Shown here in pieces: positions 1 through 12,110 of a DNA stretch of 64,000 nt. The stretch spans positions 32,224,800 through 32,288,799 of the forward strand of contig OX457071.1 of NCBI GenBank assembly GCA_949752795.1, given 5' to 3'. The translations under genes were made by a program, and so were the position numbers. The notes beneath the pieces are model-generated. The model searched no databases. It saw only the letters and a program-made list of their open reading frames with translations, and was not told the DNA's origin. How positions within the stretch are numbered: the first letter of the stretch is position 1; every line of letters starts with the position of its first letter. This stretch comes from Hyperoodon ampullatus (lineage: Eukaryota > Chordata > Mammalia > Artiodactyla > Ziphiidae).

Positions 1-1005
1 CATTAACTAGGACTAACTTCTCTGGACAAAATATATGTTGATTTCCGACTCTAGTGACTTACAGACTTTTATGTGCTCTTTATACCTCACAGACGGAAGG
101 AAAAGGCATGAGAAGAAAATGGAAAAAGTTTGGTTGAAGGATAGGAAAGGAAGAGTTCGTTGTGAGAAGAAGGATGGAGGAAAGTGGGCGTGGCTGGCTG
201 GGTCAGAGGGGTCCGTTTCCCACACTTGCTTCCACTTATTTTCCTAAATAGTTTTCTAAAGCAGGTTGAGTTTCTGCATTGCTAATACTGCTTGCCCCTT
301 AGGGTATCATTCAGTGCTGACTTAAGGGTGAGACCCTTTAGGATTTCTTCTGCCTGGGTGTGTGCCAGACTGTGCTGTTTGCCATTTCTCCTTTTCCTGG
401 CATCCTCGCCAGGAAGGGCCAAGCCTGGTCAGAAAGGGGAGAAATAAAGAGGCCTTTTTTGACTCTGCTGTGACGCAGCTGCTGGGCAGCCTTTAGGAAT
501 ATCTCCCTTTTGACCCTGCTCTGCTCACTCCAAGCTGGAGGATGGTAATCCTCAAGTCCAGATGACGATTCAAGACAAAAAAGATCATTTCAAAGTGAGA
601 GTTACAGAAAAAGAAAGGCACACTTCTCTTATTTCTTCTAGAGTCAAACTAAAATACAAATTACAAGGATGGGAAGTCACGTTTTCGTCTCTATTCATAT
701 TTCCTGGGTTATATACTGGGGAGTGTTATTTTTTTCAAAGTCAAGTTCATATAGGGCAATCATAAGATGCACTTAAGTGAGTGATGTGCTTGATTAAGCA
801 AGAAATGAGAGAGGTGAAGTAGGTCCGTTTGTGGTGGTAGAGAGCACTTTGAGATCATGGGAAGGAGTTTGAACTAGGTGCTTAATAAATGCAGTCTCTG
901 CATTGTAAATATTGGAAATTAACCAATATTTAAACAGCTTTATATAACCCTGAGAGCAAAAGCAGAAGAAAGACTGACCAGGAAAAGAAAGAATGCTCAG
1001 AGGCA
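1..1005. other. Unassigned single-copy-like DNA
   Basis: No recognised repeat, exon or RNA gene. Reading frames here are short, have no recognisable protein and occur on both strands. Around 470-490 a GC-richer patch contains TGCTGTGACGCAGC, which resembles a MAF/AP-1 half-site, but a single match of this kind is weak evidence. Confidence 0.4.
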
Positions 1006-1009
1006 GCAA

Positions 1010-1235
1010 GGCAGTGTGGGTAAGAGTTCAACGGTCAGGGTCCAAATTGTAGATTTACCTTTTACTGGCTATGTGGTTGTGGGCAAGTTGCTTAATCTCT
1101 CTGTTTCCATTTCTTCAGCTGCACAATGGGGATGATGATGATAATAGTGCATATCTCACAGAGTTGTAAGGGTTAAAAACATTCTATATGAAAAGTGCAT
1201 ATAATGTAGAAAGCATCACAGAGCAATTATTATTG
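1010..1235 (+). repeat. MIR SINE (ancient)
   Basis: The order of landmarks matches MIR on the plus strand: a decayed tRNA-like head, then the conserved core 'tggttgtgggcaagttgctt' at about 1073-1092, then the 'cacaatggggatgatgatg' segment and the 'gagttgtaagggtt' segment. MIR is an inactive mammalian SINE. No target-site duplication remains, as expected for its age. Confidence 0.85.
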
Positions 1236-4200
1236 AAAATAATTAATTACTTTCAATAGGTTTTATTAATCAAAGAAGGTTAGGTTTGTAATAGAATAAT
1301 TTTATCTGTAGGAATTTCTATACTAAAGGGTAGTAAGTACAGAGGCAGCATGAGGTATACATTATGGGTCAGTGTATTGCTTTTATATCTTTAATTATGC
1401 TTCATTTCCTAACAGTAGCTTAAGTACCATACTATTATTGGTCCTTATCAATGCAGAGAACACTCTAATACAGACAAACTTGTCAGAGCAAATTTGGGCA
1501 TTTATCTGCTTATGGAAAAGGCTAAGATAACTTAAACTTGTTCTACACATCATTGATGTTTGTATTTTCTCATTTAGAAATAGGGCATCCATGAAAAAAT
1601 TAATTAATTAAAAAAAAAGAAATAAGACATTCAATTCCTAATCACCTGTCTGACAAGGACTTTTTGAGAACCTTGTTGATAGCCATCCTGAATATTCTCC
1701 ACACCCATAACCTTAAATTTTCTAGTATCTATTAAAGCTCATAAACTATAGGTCGGTGTACACAAATCATTTTTAAGGTGATATAAGAACAAGAACGCAT
1801 AACCCATTCCATCCAAAACATGACCACCAGATGCAGAAATGTGCGTTATTGCCATTTAGATACTTCAGTGATCTATTAGATAGTTTTAGATATACTGTTA
1901 ATATTTACATGACTGAACCTGTATTTAGTGTTCTGTAGATGAAGTCAAAAGTACGCTTTGCCTTTAAGGGTGAAAACGACAATCAGAGAACAAAGGAAAT
2001 GTTGTAAAAGAAGAATTTGTGTTTGATTTTTGAAGGCCACGCTTTGTCCCAAATGAAGGCTAGGCAGCTTCTAAATGTCTTTTGTTTACAGAATACAGGA
2101 TAAGGCTACAAATTATCAAATATACTTCCTGAAAATACTGGAAATTTTTAGTTTGAGATTGCTTCCTGCGTTAGTCAGGGCCCTGCGGAGGGATGTAATG
2201 CCATTTTTAATGCATGTTCTAAAAGATATTTTTCATGACTCTAAATCATCTAATATTTTCAGTCAAACTGACTTGTTATTCTCTTGACCTTCAATGGAAA
2301 ATAATTTACACTATTTTCTTCCCTGAAATTTTCATTCAGTATCTTCTGTAAATGACTTTTAATATAGTTCTAATATCAGTAACTTTCACAATATCAGATG
2401 CAAGTTCATAGTTCATTCAACTTGTGAGTTTTTATTGACTATTAAATTGACAAATATACTGTTCTCCTGCCCCGCTGCATGGGATTATGCACATGTTAAG
2501 AATGAACATTTTTTGGGAAATGAACTCTACATTTCCCTGGAATAAAACAAATTATTTTACACTGGAAATCTTTTCTGTCTTGTTTTTATTGAATTGAAAC
2601 CTAGAAAGAGGCACATTCTTTTGAAATGAATGAATGGTGCTCAACATTGACACTGAACAAAGAGAAGAAAAGATACCACCCTTTGCCCACCATCTTTGTT
2701 TCTGATTGAAACCAAAAATGGAGTTAAAGCTCTGCTTTATGGTGTATGCAGGGCTCCAGATAAATGCTGATTGCTAACGTGGATTTCATGCCTATGTCCC
2801 TTGGGTACCCTATCACACATACGGTCTTCTCAAGAATTGGTGTGGTGCTGAGAACTCTGATGGAGGCTATACCAACACTGTCCCTCCATGAACAGTAACT
2901 GTCTGCTAAACAAACTCCATGAATAGACCCTTTGAAAATGTTTGAGCCCTGATAACACTGCAGAATGGAGGATCAAAGGTCTTTTGGGAGCTGGCGAATG
3001 GTGGTTAGATAGTAAGATAGAAGAGTTCTAATCATGAGATTCAGCTCTGGATATTCCAACCATGTGATTTAAATTCTGTGCCATTTCAGTCAAATATGAA
3101 TTCAAACTAATTGTAAAATTCTGGACAAAACAATTTCTTGTTGGGCAACCTAATTTTTATGATGATGTAAGCACACTAACTTATCAGAAATTTGTCTACT
3201 ATGAGAGTCCAAATCAAAAGCTCTACTATCAGTTATAAAAAGCTTCCATATGTAAAATGTTTGTAAATCTACATCCCTTCCCAATAGGTTGCTTGTTCTT
3301 CATGTTAATTATGGCTTAGGTTTCATTTTATGTACATGTTTGTTTCTAGATATGGAATGACCTAAGTAACTCTTATAAAAGGATATATGAGAAGGCAAAG
3401 GATTTTAGTTAATCTTGCTCTTTGAATGTTTGAAAAGCTACATACAGTCACTTAATTCTTTCAACATTTTATTTTATATGGAAGAACTCCTAACTTGGTC
3501 ACCTTGAGCAGTAATTAGTTATTTCTTCATTACCTCTCCTCATCCTGAGGTTTTAAATGTCTGTCTTGCGCACAAATTCAGGTCACATTTTGTCATCAGG
3601 ACCACTTACACAATGTCTTTCTAAGATTTCCTGTTGAATAGTGATCATCCATTATATGCTAACTGATCACCTATTGGCTTTTTTGGGAGCTGCCGAAAAT
3701 GGTACACAAATGTTTCAAACAAAATTTTATAAACATAAACCGAGTTAATGCACTATTTCTCAGTATGGGATTCTACTTAGTCCACTTAACTACTTGTAAA
3801 GAATGTGTCTGGACAATGACTCAAAGAACCTTTTTTAAAAAGCATTTGAATCATACTCAATGATTTATTCACATATCTATTTAAAAATTCCATTGGTCAT
3901 GCTAAAAAAGGTTGCAAGCCCTTTGACTTAAGTATTTCTATAATGGCTGTTAAAATCAATTCTGGCATTAAAGTCTCCAAGAATGAACAATGCATTGAGT
4001 GGAAAATTGATTACATGGTCAAAGAACAGTCCTTTGTGGCCTCATTTGCTTTTTCGATTAGCATAGCTGTCATGGCTGCTGCAGGTGGTCCTCAAAACTT
4101 ATAGGGAAAAAAAAATCTGTCCTTGACACTTATGTTTGTCTATAGATTTTTGGGAAAAAATATGTTTTTATTTGCTTATTAGAACCTACTGATATAGGTA

Positions 4201-4555
4201 CCGGTGTCAAGTTGAGTTTTGCTGAGATAAAGGAGAGATAAAAAGGGGAATGATTTGTGAGGAAAAACAAACTGAGTAATATAGAAATCCACTTCTAGGA
4301 TTTTTAAGTTTATGGAAAATACATTCTTTTGTAAGGAAGGTGCTCTGATCCTCACTACAGCCATACCTGTAGTAGAGTAGGTTACTTTTGGTAGAAAATC
4401 AGATGATGTAGGAACTTGTGGAAGACAGTAGCTGAAAATGGGAACCGGTCACTTTTTCACCTTGATTTCTATGTTTGCTTTTTCTTTTCCACCAACAAAA
4501 AGGAGCTTGCAGGCCAGGTCTCCTCCCTGGCATTCAGGGAGGGACTTAGCCACCT
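1236..4555. other. Unassigned AT-rich DNA
   Basis: About 3.3 kb with no recognised gene or repeat. It is mostly AT-rich with moderate complexity. The part at about 3890-4090 looks less degenerate than its surroundings and is raised separately as a possible conserved non-coding element. Old repeats too diverged to recognise by eye may be present. Confidence 0.4.
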
Positions 4556-4559
4556 ACAT

Positions 4560-4622
4560 TGATCTTGTGCACTTTACCTTGAATCACAGCTATGGGTGTT
4601 TAATAAGTGCTTATTGAAGTGT
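4560..4622 (+). repeat. MIR/L2 3'-end fragment
   Basis: The short stretch ending 'aataagtgcttattgaa' has the look of the shared 3' end of L2 and MIR elements (gtgctcaataaatgnttgttgaa type). It is too short to decide between the two families. Confidence 0.4.
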
Positions 4623-4844
4623 GCTATTGATTTATCTTGGGTTAATTCACTTACTTTTTAATTTACTTATGTTTAACTTTTCCTTTCTAATGAGCAGGTT
4701 TCAGATCAAATCCTCCTAGGGTTCTGGAATGTTGATCTTCTCTGCTTGCTTGGAACCCTCTTTAGGAAAGACTCACATACTCTGTGGCTTTTCAGACTAG
4801 TAGCCATAGGAGAATCAAAGGAGAACTTTCTACCTCTTGAGTAT

Positions 4845-5355
4845 TGTATTAGTTTCCTATTGTGCTGCTGAAAGAATTTACCACTTATTGGTTTAAAACA
4901 ACACAAATTGATTATCTTACAGTTCTACAGGGCAGAGGTCTGGAATGGGTCTCACTGGGCTGAAATGAAGATGTTCCAGGGTTGCCTTCTTTCTGGAGGG
5001 TCTACTGGAGAATCTCTTTCCTTACTTCTTCCAGCTTCTAGAAGCCACCTGCATTCCTTGACTCTTGTCCTCCTTCCATCTTCAAAGCCAGGAATGACTG
5101 CTTGAGTCTTCTTCAGACTACATCACTCTGACACCGACTCTCCTGCCTCCATCTTCCACTTAGAAAGACCCTTGTGATTATATCAGGCCCACCTGGATAA
5201 TCCAGGGTAGTCTTCCCTTCCCAAGGTTAGCCGATTAGCAACCTTAATTCCATCTGCAACCTTAATTCTCCTTTGCCAGGTCAGATAACACATACACAGG
5301 TCCCAGGGATTAGGATGTAGACATCTGTGGGGGGCCATTATTCTGCCTATTGTAC
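4845..5355 (-). repeat. MaLR-type LTR (MLT1-like), antisense
   Basis: Begins TGTATTAGTTTCCTATTG and runs through 'aaaacaacacaaattgatta', 'tctggaatgggtctcactgg', 'gcttctagaagccacctgca' and 'ggccattattctgccta'. These landmarks, in this order, are those of a mammalian ERVL-MaLR solo LTR read in reverse. Length about 510 bp is near full. The exact subfamily is not certain. Confidence 0.7.
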
Positions 5356-6729
5356 CTATATTCAGTCAAAATAAACTTACTGCATCTACAGCATTTCTAA
5401 TAACTATGCCATTATAGCCATGTCTTTGTTATAGGAAAGATACCACGTGTCTGGAGAAGGTCAATGGCTTTCCCACTAACCTCTATATAGCTGGTCTTTC
5501 CATCTGCAGAAAGATCTGTAATCTGATGTTTATTGACTCCTATGAGTTTTATACATGTAGGTCTTTGAATCCTTTGAAATTCTATGTTAAATATTTTGGC
5601 AAGTGCATTTTCTATTTTCAAAGAAGTCATGGACAAAGTTTCATGATTATATACAATTCTGCATATCCCTATGTTCAAGTATTATTGTTCTAAAGCTATA
5701 GTTTTGATTCTTCCCTCCTCAGAAAACTACAACAGGTTCCAATGTTTTTAAATTTATATTAAAACTTAAAAGCATTTGATTCAAGTTCTTCTATCAGAAT
5801 CTATTTAGCATTCTGGAAGGTGAACATGAAGATTCTGATATTCTACTCTGTTCTTAACTTTGACTAAGTACCATTGGTGACTAAATTACCAGTGAACCTT
5901 TCAGTGAGGTTTTCCATTTCTATAACTTTGAATATCTTGCAAAGCACAAATATATTCCATGGTGGAAGCTAGGAAAACTGAAGTTTTGGGGGAAAGTTTT
6001 ACCTTTCCACTGTCAATCAGTCCTGTTTTTTTTTTTTTATTATTATTCAATTTGATATTTCTGGTGCAAAACTCTTAAACTTTCCTAAATGCCTTTTGCT
6101 TTTTATGTCTAAGATAGTACTGAGATGGTTTTGATGTCACAAGTAAATAGTGAAGAAAGAAATAAATCTGTTGGAGACCAAATTTCTCTTGGAAACTCTC
6201 TTCATCTCCCCAAGTAGCTTATCTTCCTCTCACTTGGATGTAAATGAAAACTCCTATGCTTTCTTAGCTGATAATTAAGATTCTGGCTCTTAGAATGCTC
6301 AGATGTTAAAGGGAGTATAGAAATATAGGAAGAAGAAGATAGGGAGAAGACTCTTAATGTTCCCTCTTTTCCCTCTGTGGAGATTCTAGGAGGCTAAGAC
6401 TTGTGAAGCTTTTGTCCTTCATGTTCTTAACATTCCTCTGCTGAAAGACCCTCAGAACCGTTTCATGCTACAGTGGTCTCTGTTGGGGCAGGTGTGTGAA
6501 TGATCTGTGAGAATCTGTCCTGCTTCCTTCTCCCAAAAGGGTTTCCATGGGTGTGACCTTGGGAAGGAGTGGATGAATGAAGCTTTGGCACACTATCTCT
6601 AGAAAGATTACTAAGCCTCTCTCCACGCTACTGTCTAGCTGCCTATCACCTCCCATCCTTCAAATCACAGCTTATCAATTTTATTGTTTTTGCAGATACC
6701 TGCCAGGCCTCCGGTATAAGAAAAAGTTT
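5356..6729. other. Unassigned AT-rich DNA
   Basis: No recognised gene or repeat. It includes a short poly-T/ATT run near 6027-6048. Reading frames are short and low in complexity. Confidence 0.4.
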
Positions 6730-6742
6730 TAAATTCACTTTT

Positions 6743-6922
6743 TTTTTTTGATGTGGACCATTTTTAAAGTCTTTATTGAATTTGTTACAATGTTGCTTCT
6801 GCTTTATGTTTTGTTTTTTTGCCATGAGGCATGTGGGATCTTAGCTCCCCGACCAGGGATCGAACCTGCACCCCCTGCATTGGAAGGCGAAGTCTTAAAC
6901 AGTGGACCACCAGGGAAGTCCC
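6743..6922 (-). mobile_element. CHR-type SINE (older subfamily)
   Basis: tRNA-Glu-derived SINE on the minus strand. The head is at the right end: 'gggacttccctggtggtcca' when read in reverse, with the B-box near 6850-6860. The body runs left to a poly-T at 6741-6749. Imperfect 13-bp target-site duplications flank it (taaattcactttt at 6730-6742, taaactcactttt at 6923-6935). The sequence differs from the other CHR SINEs here and resembles an older CHR-1-like branch. Transcription would be by RNA polymerase III and mobilisation by L1. Confidence 0.85.
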
Positions 6923-6949
6923 TAAACTCACTTTTTAAGTAAATGACTT

Positions 6950-7050
6950 TTATTGAGCCCTTACTGGATGCAAGACACAGTGTAGTGTGTCATGGAATAA
7001 TGTCCCATTGTGGCAGTTTACGTAGTACTTGTTCCCATTAAAGTGTAAAA
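6950..7050 (-). repeat. MIR/L2-like fragment
   Basis: The string 'ttattgagcccttactggat' followed by 'gcaagacacagtg' matches the reversed 3' end shared by L2 and MIR. It is short and decayed, so family assignment stays open. Confidence 0.4.
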
Positions 7051-7061
7051 TATAGATTAAA

Positions 7062-7153
7062 AGATGAGGAAGAGAGAGACAGAGAGTTGGAGTGTGAGAA
7101 AAAGACACAGGGGGTGGAGGGAGGGGGAAGGGAGAGAGAGAGAATGAGAGAGG
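7062..7153. repeat. GA-rich low-complexity tract
   Basis: About 90 bp of nearly pure purine on the plus strand, made of irregular GA, GGA and GGGA units with a few interruptions. Confidence 0.8.
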
Positions 7154-9560
7154 TATTAAATAATATCAATTAAATAAATATCACAGGTCATTACATGATT
7201 AATTACCAAATGATTGCTGTCAATTTTAAGTGTCCTGGCTTCAGAGAAAGGAGAGATCATTGTGAATTGGAAGGTGAACTTGAAATAGTTTTGAAGGGTA
7301 GTTAGATAGAGAGTGGAGAGTTGGGTTTCTGAGTAGGTGAGCCCAGCATGGAATGAATGATCTGACATAGACGCTTTATAAAAATGATTTTTTTAGTTTT
7401 ATTCATGCCTTACAAAATCTCATGATTTACCCTTCTTAGATCAACCTTGGTATAACTCCACACAGCTAGTAGTCTAATCATAGAAAAAATAATGATAAAT
7501 ATTTACATTGATTATAAATGTAAGTATATATTTTTATTAATATTTACAGACAACAAACACACCTTTGATTATTAAAATCCATAATTAAGCTTGTCAGCAA
7601 TATTCACAGAGACCCATGCTGAGAATTTTAATTCCAGCATTGGAATGGTTTTGGCCAAAGTAATGTAAAAAACCTTCTTTAGAGTGTATTAAGTTTTAAC
7701 AATCAGAAACTTTTTGTGGGCCTCTGTCTGAAGCCTGATCTTTCTTTTATGCTTTTAATTGCCTTATTATATTTACTTGTGATTAAATGGAACCCTCAGC
7801 TAGTTGATAATGACTTTTGGCTTGAAAAGAGCAATAAAAGAATTTAAATCATTTAAAGTAGAGCTCTCTTTTGATATGAACTATCCAACGTCATTCTAAT
7901 AAAAGAATGCCTAACATACTTTTAATGAATTTCCTTTTATATAAGATAAAATATTTAGCAAGAAAATTTGAGATGCCCATTAGAGCATCTCATTCATAAA
8001 TGTCCAGGCTGTTCATCTTGCTGGACCTGATGATTCAAAGAAAGGTTTATGTACTGGATAGAATTACCCAGCAAGTGCATTTACCTTTAGAGAAGTCAGA
8101 CTCAAAACCATGCATACAAAGCCTTTTCTAGACTTCTTTATTAAAATTTGACTCACTAAGAAAAATATCCTTTATCTCCTCTAACAAATCTCTGTAAAGT
8201 ATTCAGCTCACCCATTTTTCTTTCTTTCTTTTCTTTTTGTTTTTTCCATAAGAAGCACACAGATGATAAAAAGGAATCTTCAGCTGATTGCTAGTTAATG
8301 ACTTTGAAGGAACTTTTAACAGCTGTTCAAGGCCAAAATAGATTACTCTGTTTTATGCAAAACCTATCTGCATTTTTGCTATTGCACATTTCTTTATTTC
8401 CTTGGAGTTAATTGCTAAATGTCATCCACTCCTGCTGTTCTAGTGAGCCTGAATTTTCTCAAAATGTTTCTAACTTTCTCCTTAGAGATTTCAATCTCTA
8501 TCAAATATTCTAATTTTTCTTAAACAGTACCTTTGAAACAGGAGCATTTCAAATGTCCTTTATGGCAAAGATGAGGAGAAACATCAATTTCCCTTTGTTA
8601 TCTTTATTCTGGATTAGAACTTACAAGGTTATTTCTATATATTTGAAAAATAGGTTGAAATTTAAATGTTTCATCCATACTCCTTTTGTCTTTTTGTTTC
8701 CCAAATTCTCTTTCCTTAGAGTAGCTGCATTTTTCTGATTTTTGTGTTAAATGATCAAATTGTATACACTATATGTTTCTGCTTAATTCTTAAAAAAATG
8801 ATGTAACAGTGAACTCACAGGTTCTAAAATATCTTCCTTTTCAAAAGCTGCTACAGGATGTCATCCTCATGCACTTTAGAGGGAGTCTCTTGAGCTCTTT
8901 CAAAAATGTCTGAGACATTTGTTTATATTCCTTACCTAAAGGGTACCTTCCTCTCTTCACAATGTAACTAGGTCCTTTAGTCAAAATGTCACACACCAGC
9001 CTGTCAACAAATCATGAAATAGGTAAGTTTTCTCTGAAGGTCACGCATACAATTGCTCATCAAAGAATTATACCAAAGGTCTTGGAGCTTTACCACTTCT
9101 GTTTGCTCATTTTGCATTCTTTTTCTCTTTTCCTTTTTTCTTACCATCCTCTTGCCTGGTTGTTTCTTCTCTACCCTCCTCCTTGTGCTACGTTGGAATT
9201 CTTATTCTTTTGAATCATAAAATCTGCTCATCTAATTAATCTCTAGTGCATTCACTATTTTAGATCGATGGATTAAAAAAAAATAATCTCAAAGTGCCTG
9301 CACGTCTCTGTTTTCTCCTTGGTTACACTGGGTGGAGTGGGAATTCAGGGTAAAGGAGGGGTGGAAAGGGGAAGGATGTGGGCAACTCTCAGAAAGGAAA
9401 ACTATAAATAAAATCAGCAAATTCTGACCTTAAAGAATGACATGATGGAATAGCTATACATTTTCCCAGGTAGTCTACAAGGGAAACCTCAGCCACAATT
9501 TCATTGAGCTATTCAGGGCAGGGCAAGGTATAGGTGGCAAAGGGGACTATTAAGATATAA
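7154..9560. other. Unassigned AT-rich DNA with possible conserved elements
   Basis: No recognised repeat or gene across 2.4 kb. The intervals at about 7540-7960 and 8270-8470 are of good complexity and hold motifs such as CCTTTGAT and several TAAT cores. That fits non-repetitive, possibly conserved non-coding DNA, but conservation cannot be tested here. Confidence 0.35.
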
Positions 9561-10045
9561 TTATTTTTTAATTTATTTTTTATACAGCAGTTCTTATTAG
9601 TTATCTATTTTATACATATTAGTGTATATATGTCAATCCCAATCTCCCAGTTCATCCCACCACCAACTCCCCACTTTCCCACCTTGGTGTCCATACATTT
9701 GTTCTCTACATCTGTGTCTTTATTTCTGCATTGCAAACCAGTTCATCTGTACCATTTTTCTGGATTCCACATATATGCGTTAATATACAATATTTGTTTT
9801 TCTCTTTCTGACTTACTTCACTCTGTATGACAGTCTCTAGATCCATCCATGTCTCTGCAAATAACCCAATTTCATTCCTTTTTATGGCTGAGTAGTATTC
9901 CATTGTATATATGTAACACATCTTCTTTATCCATTTGTCTGTCCATGGGCATTTAGGTTGCTTCCATGACCTGGTTATTGTAAACAGTGCTTCAGTGAAC
10001 ATTGGGGTGCATGTGTCTTTTTGAATTATCGTTTGCTCTGAGTAA
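9561..10045 (-). mobile_element. 5'-truncated L1, minus strand
   Basis: The 3' end of a LINE-1 in reverse. Reading frame 9706-10002 (minus) carries the typical ORF2 C-terminus, including [12 protein letters not shown] and [11 protein letters not shown], followed towards lower coordinates by 3'UTR sequence and an AT-rich tail at 9561-9592. Only the last roughly 480 bp were inserted, as is common for L1. Flanks share an imperfect 'aagatataa' repeat (9552-9560 and about 10044-10052), which may be the duplication. It is more diverged than the full-length copy at 33422-40955. Confidence 0.85.
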
Positions 10046-10945
10046 AGATATAAATTTTTATAAGATCTTTTAATGCTATTAACTTTACTAATAATATCTG
10101 AATGCAGATTTCTCTACAATACAGACTTCCATAGAGGCATCCCGTATTAAAAGCTTTCTAGTATCCTACTCAACCAATCTGCCAAGGTGTCTCAAATCCA
10201 ACTACTGAACAAAGATATTGCTTCAGATATGTCCTTTTCCCCTGGTAGCCAACTGTTAAAAATGTTACCAGTTACCTTGGAGAAGTAATATGCTACTTGT
10301 CTCCAGGGGCTTGAATTCGTTAAATAAAATATATGGGCTAGTTCTAAAGTGAGGGCTTCTGAGTAGCTGAGTACAGACTGCAAAATAAAGATTTTAGGGC
10401 ATTTGGGGGTTAGAAAATGGATGTAGTCCAAGGAAACTGAGCCAAAAAGTCAATGAACTGACTATCAGAAGTGGTGATAAATTTTGCTTACTTCACAGTT
10501 TTTCTAGTCTTGAAATCTCACCCAATTCAAAGTTCTGAACATACATTGTGTATAATTGGACAATTGAAGGAACTTCCCGGAAAATGATAATGCTATTCCA
10601 TGAATTCCATGTGTTTTTTCACTAACCTTAAATAAAATGTTAAGTCTTTAAGAGACTCTGAAAAAAAATTACATTGGATCTCAACATTTGAAAAAGATTT
10701 TGAAAAAGCATATGTCTAAAAATGAAGGGATTTCTTTCTGGCAGACTGTCCCTGTCCTACTTTGTGTGTTTTTTGTTTCTTTCTATTTGTATCCACTGAA
10801 GACAATGCCTAGCCTTTTGTTGAAAGACAAAGAGTCATCCTACAATAATGTTTTCTAAATTTAGCTTTTACTTGACTTTTCCACCAGCTCTGTTGTATGA
10901 GTTATTAATGACACTATTTTAGTTTTCTGTTTTTCAGTTGAAAAA
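10046..10945. other. Unassigned AT-rich DNA
   Basis: Nothing recognised in this 0.9 kb. Reading frames are short. Confidence 0.4.
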
Positions 10946-10949
10946 GGCA

Positions 10950-11390
10950 GTATACAATCCATCATTATTTTTAATACTTGCATAGTATTCCACTGTATAG
11001 AGGCACTGTCATTTATTTAACCAATCTTCTATGGTTAGACCTTTATGTAGTTACTGATTCTTCAACATAACTGTCCCTGTGATAAACATTCTTATTCAAA
11101 CATATGAAGATGTCTCCAATTACTTCTTTGGGAATTATATCTATATATAGATATAATCTATATCTAGATATTTCTTAGTGAAAGAAAATGCACATCTTAA
11201 GCTTTTTGATGCATTCAATTTGCTACCAGTCATAAATTCACTGGCAGTATATGTGAGTGCCCATTTCCTCATATCTTCATAAATACTGGATATGAAAAAA
11301 AAACAAAACCTTCATCCACTTGATAACTTGCATTTAATTTGCATTTCCCTGATTATTACTGAGGTTAAATTTGTTTTACTTGTTTAGGAC
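10950..11390 (-). repeat. Ancient L1M fragment
   Basis: Landmarks of the end of an old mammalian L1 read in reverse: 'catagtattccactgta' at about 10980, 'tcatttatttaaccaatctt', a block at 11240-11280 corresponding to the 'cactggcagtatatgtgagt' region, and 'tttgcatttccctgattat' near 11340. No coding frame survives. Confidence 0.7.
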
Positions 11391-11394
11391 ATGG

Positions 11395-11605
11395 GTCTAC
11401 AAGCAATAGCCCATAGATCAAATCTGACCCGTGGCCTGTTTTTGGCACAGACCTTTGTTAAGAATGATTTTTTACATTTTAAAAGGTAGTAAACAGACAA
11501 ATAAACAAACAACAAAGAAGAATATATCAAAGAGATTATATATCTTCAAAGTCTAAAATATTTACTACCTCGCCCTTTACAGAAAATGTGTAAGATCTCT
11601 GACTC
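11395..11605. repeat. Ancient DNA-transposon-like repeat
   Basis: The interval opens with 'gcccatagatcaaatctgac' and closes with 'taaaatatttactacctcgc' and 'cctttacagaaaatgtgtaa'. Those end blocks are typical of a widespread non-autonomous mammalian DNA element with the middle altered. I cannot name the family with confidence; hAT type is likely. Confidence 0.5.
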
Positions 11606-11678
11606 AGAACGAAATAATAATAATTAAAATATCCAACATTATTCATCTCTAACTAGAGTATGACACAGTGTTAAAGGT

Positions 11679-11897
11679 GTTTTTTTGTTTGCTTGTTTGT
11701 TTTTTTGCAGTACGCGGGCCTCTCACTGTTGTGGCCTCTCCCGTTGCGGAGCACAGGCTCCAGACGTGCAGGCTCAGCAGCCATGGCTCAAGGGCCCAGC
11801 TGCTCCACAGCATGTGGGATCCTCCCGGACCGGGGCATGAACCCGCATTCCCTGCACCGGCAGGCAGACTCCCAACCACTGTGCCACCAGGGAAGCC
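11679..11897 (-). mobile_element. CHR SINE
   Basis: tRNA-Glu-derived CHR SINE, minus orientation. The head with A- and B-boxes lies at the right end (11840-11897) and a T-rich tail lies at 11679-11707. Flanked by near-identical 13-bp duplications (cagtgttaaaggt at 11666-11678, cagtgctaaaagt at 11898-11910). It landed at the edge of a MIR. Confidence 0.92.
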
Positions 11898-11899
11898 CA

Positions 11900-12110
11900 G
11901 TGCTAAAAGTTTTACATGCATTGTTTCATTTAATCTCCACAGCAATCCTACAAGATAGATATCTCTTTATGAATATCTTAAAGCTAAATGAAGATGCTCA
12001 GGTAAGCTAAGTAACTTATCCAATGTCTCACAGTAAAATGTGGATCTGAGATTCTAACTCAGTTGTGTCCAAAGTCTGTGCATTTAACTATTATGCTAAA
12101 TTGCACATGA
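11900..12110 (-). repeat. MIR SINE, antisense
   Basis: Reversed MIR landmarks: 'cattgtttcatttaatctcc', then the decayed 'gatgctcaggtaagctaagt' core, then 'tgtgcatttaactattatgc'. It abuts the CHR SINE to its left. Confidence 0.7.

Noticed and set aside
9706..10002. 98-residue minus frame as a host gene
   Set aside because: It is the C-terminus of L1 ORF2 in a 5'-truncated copy.
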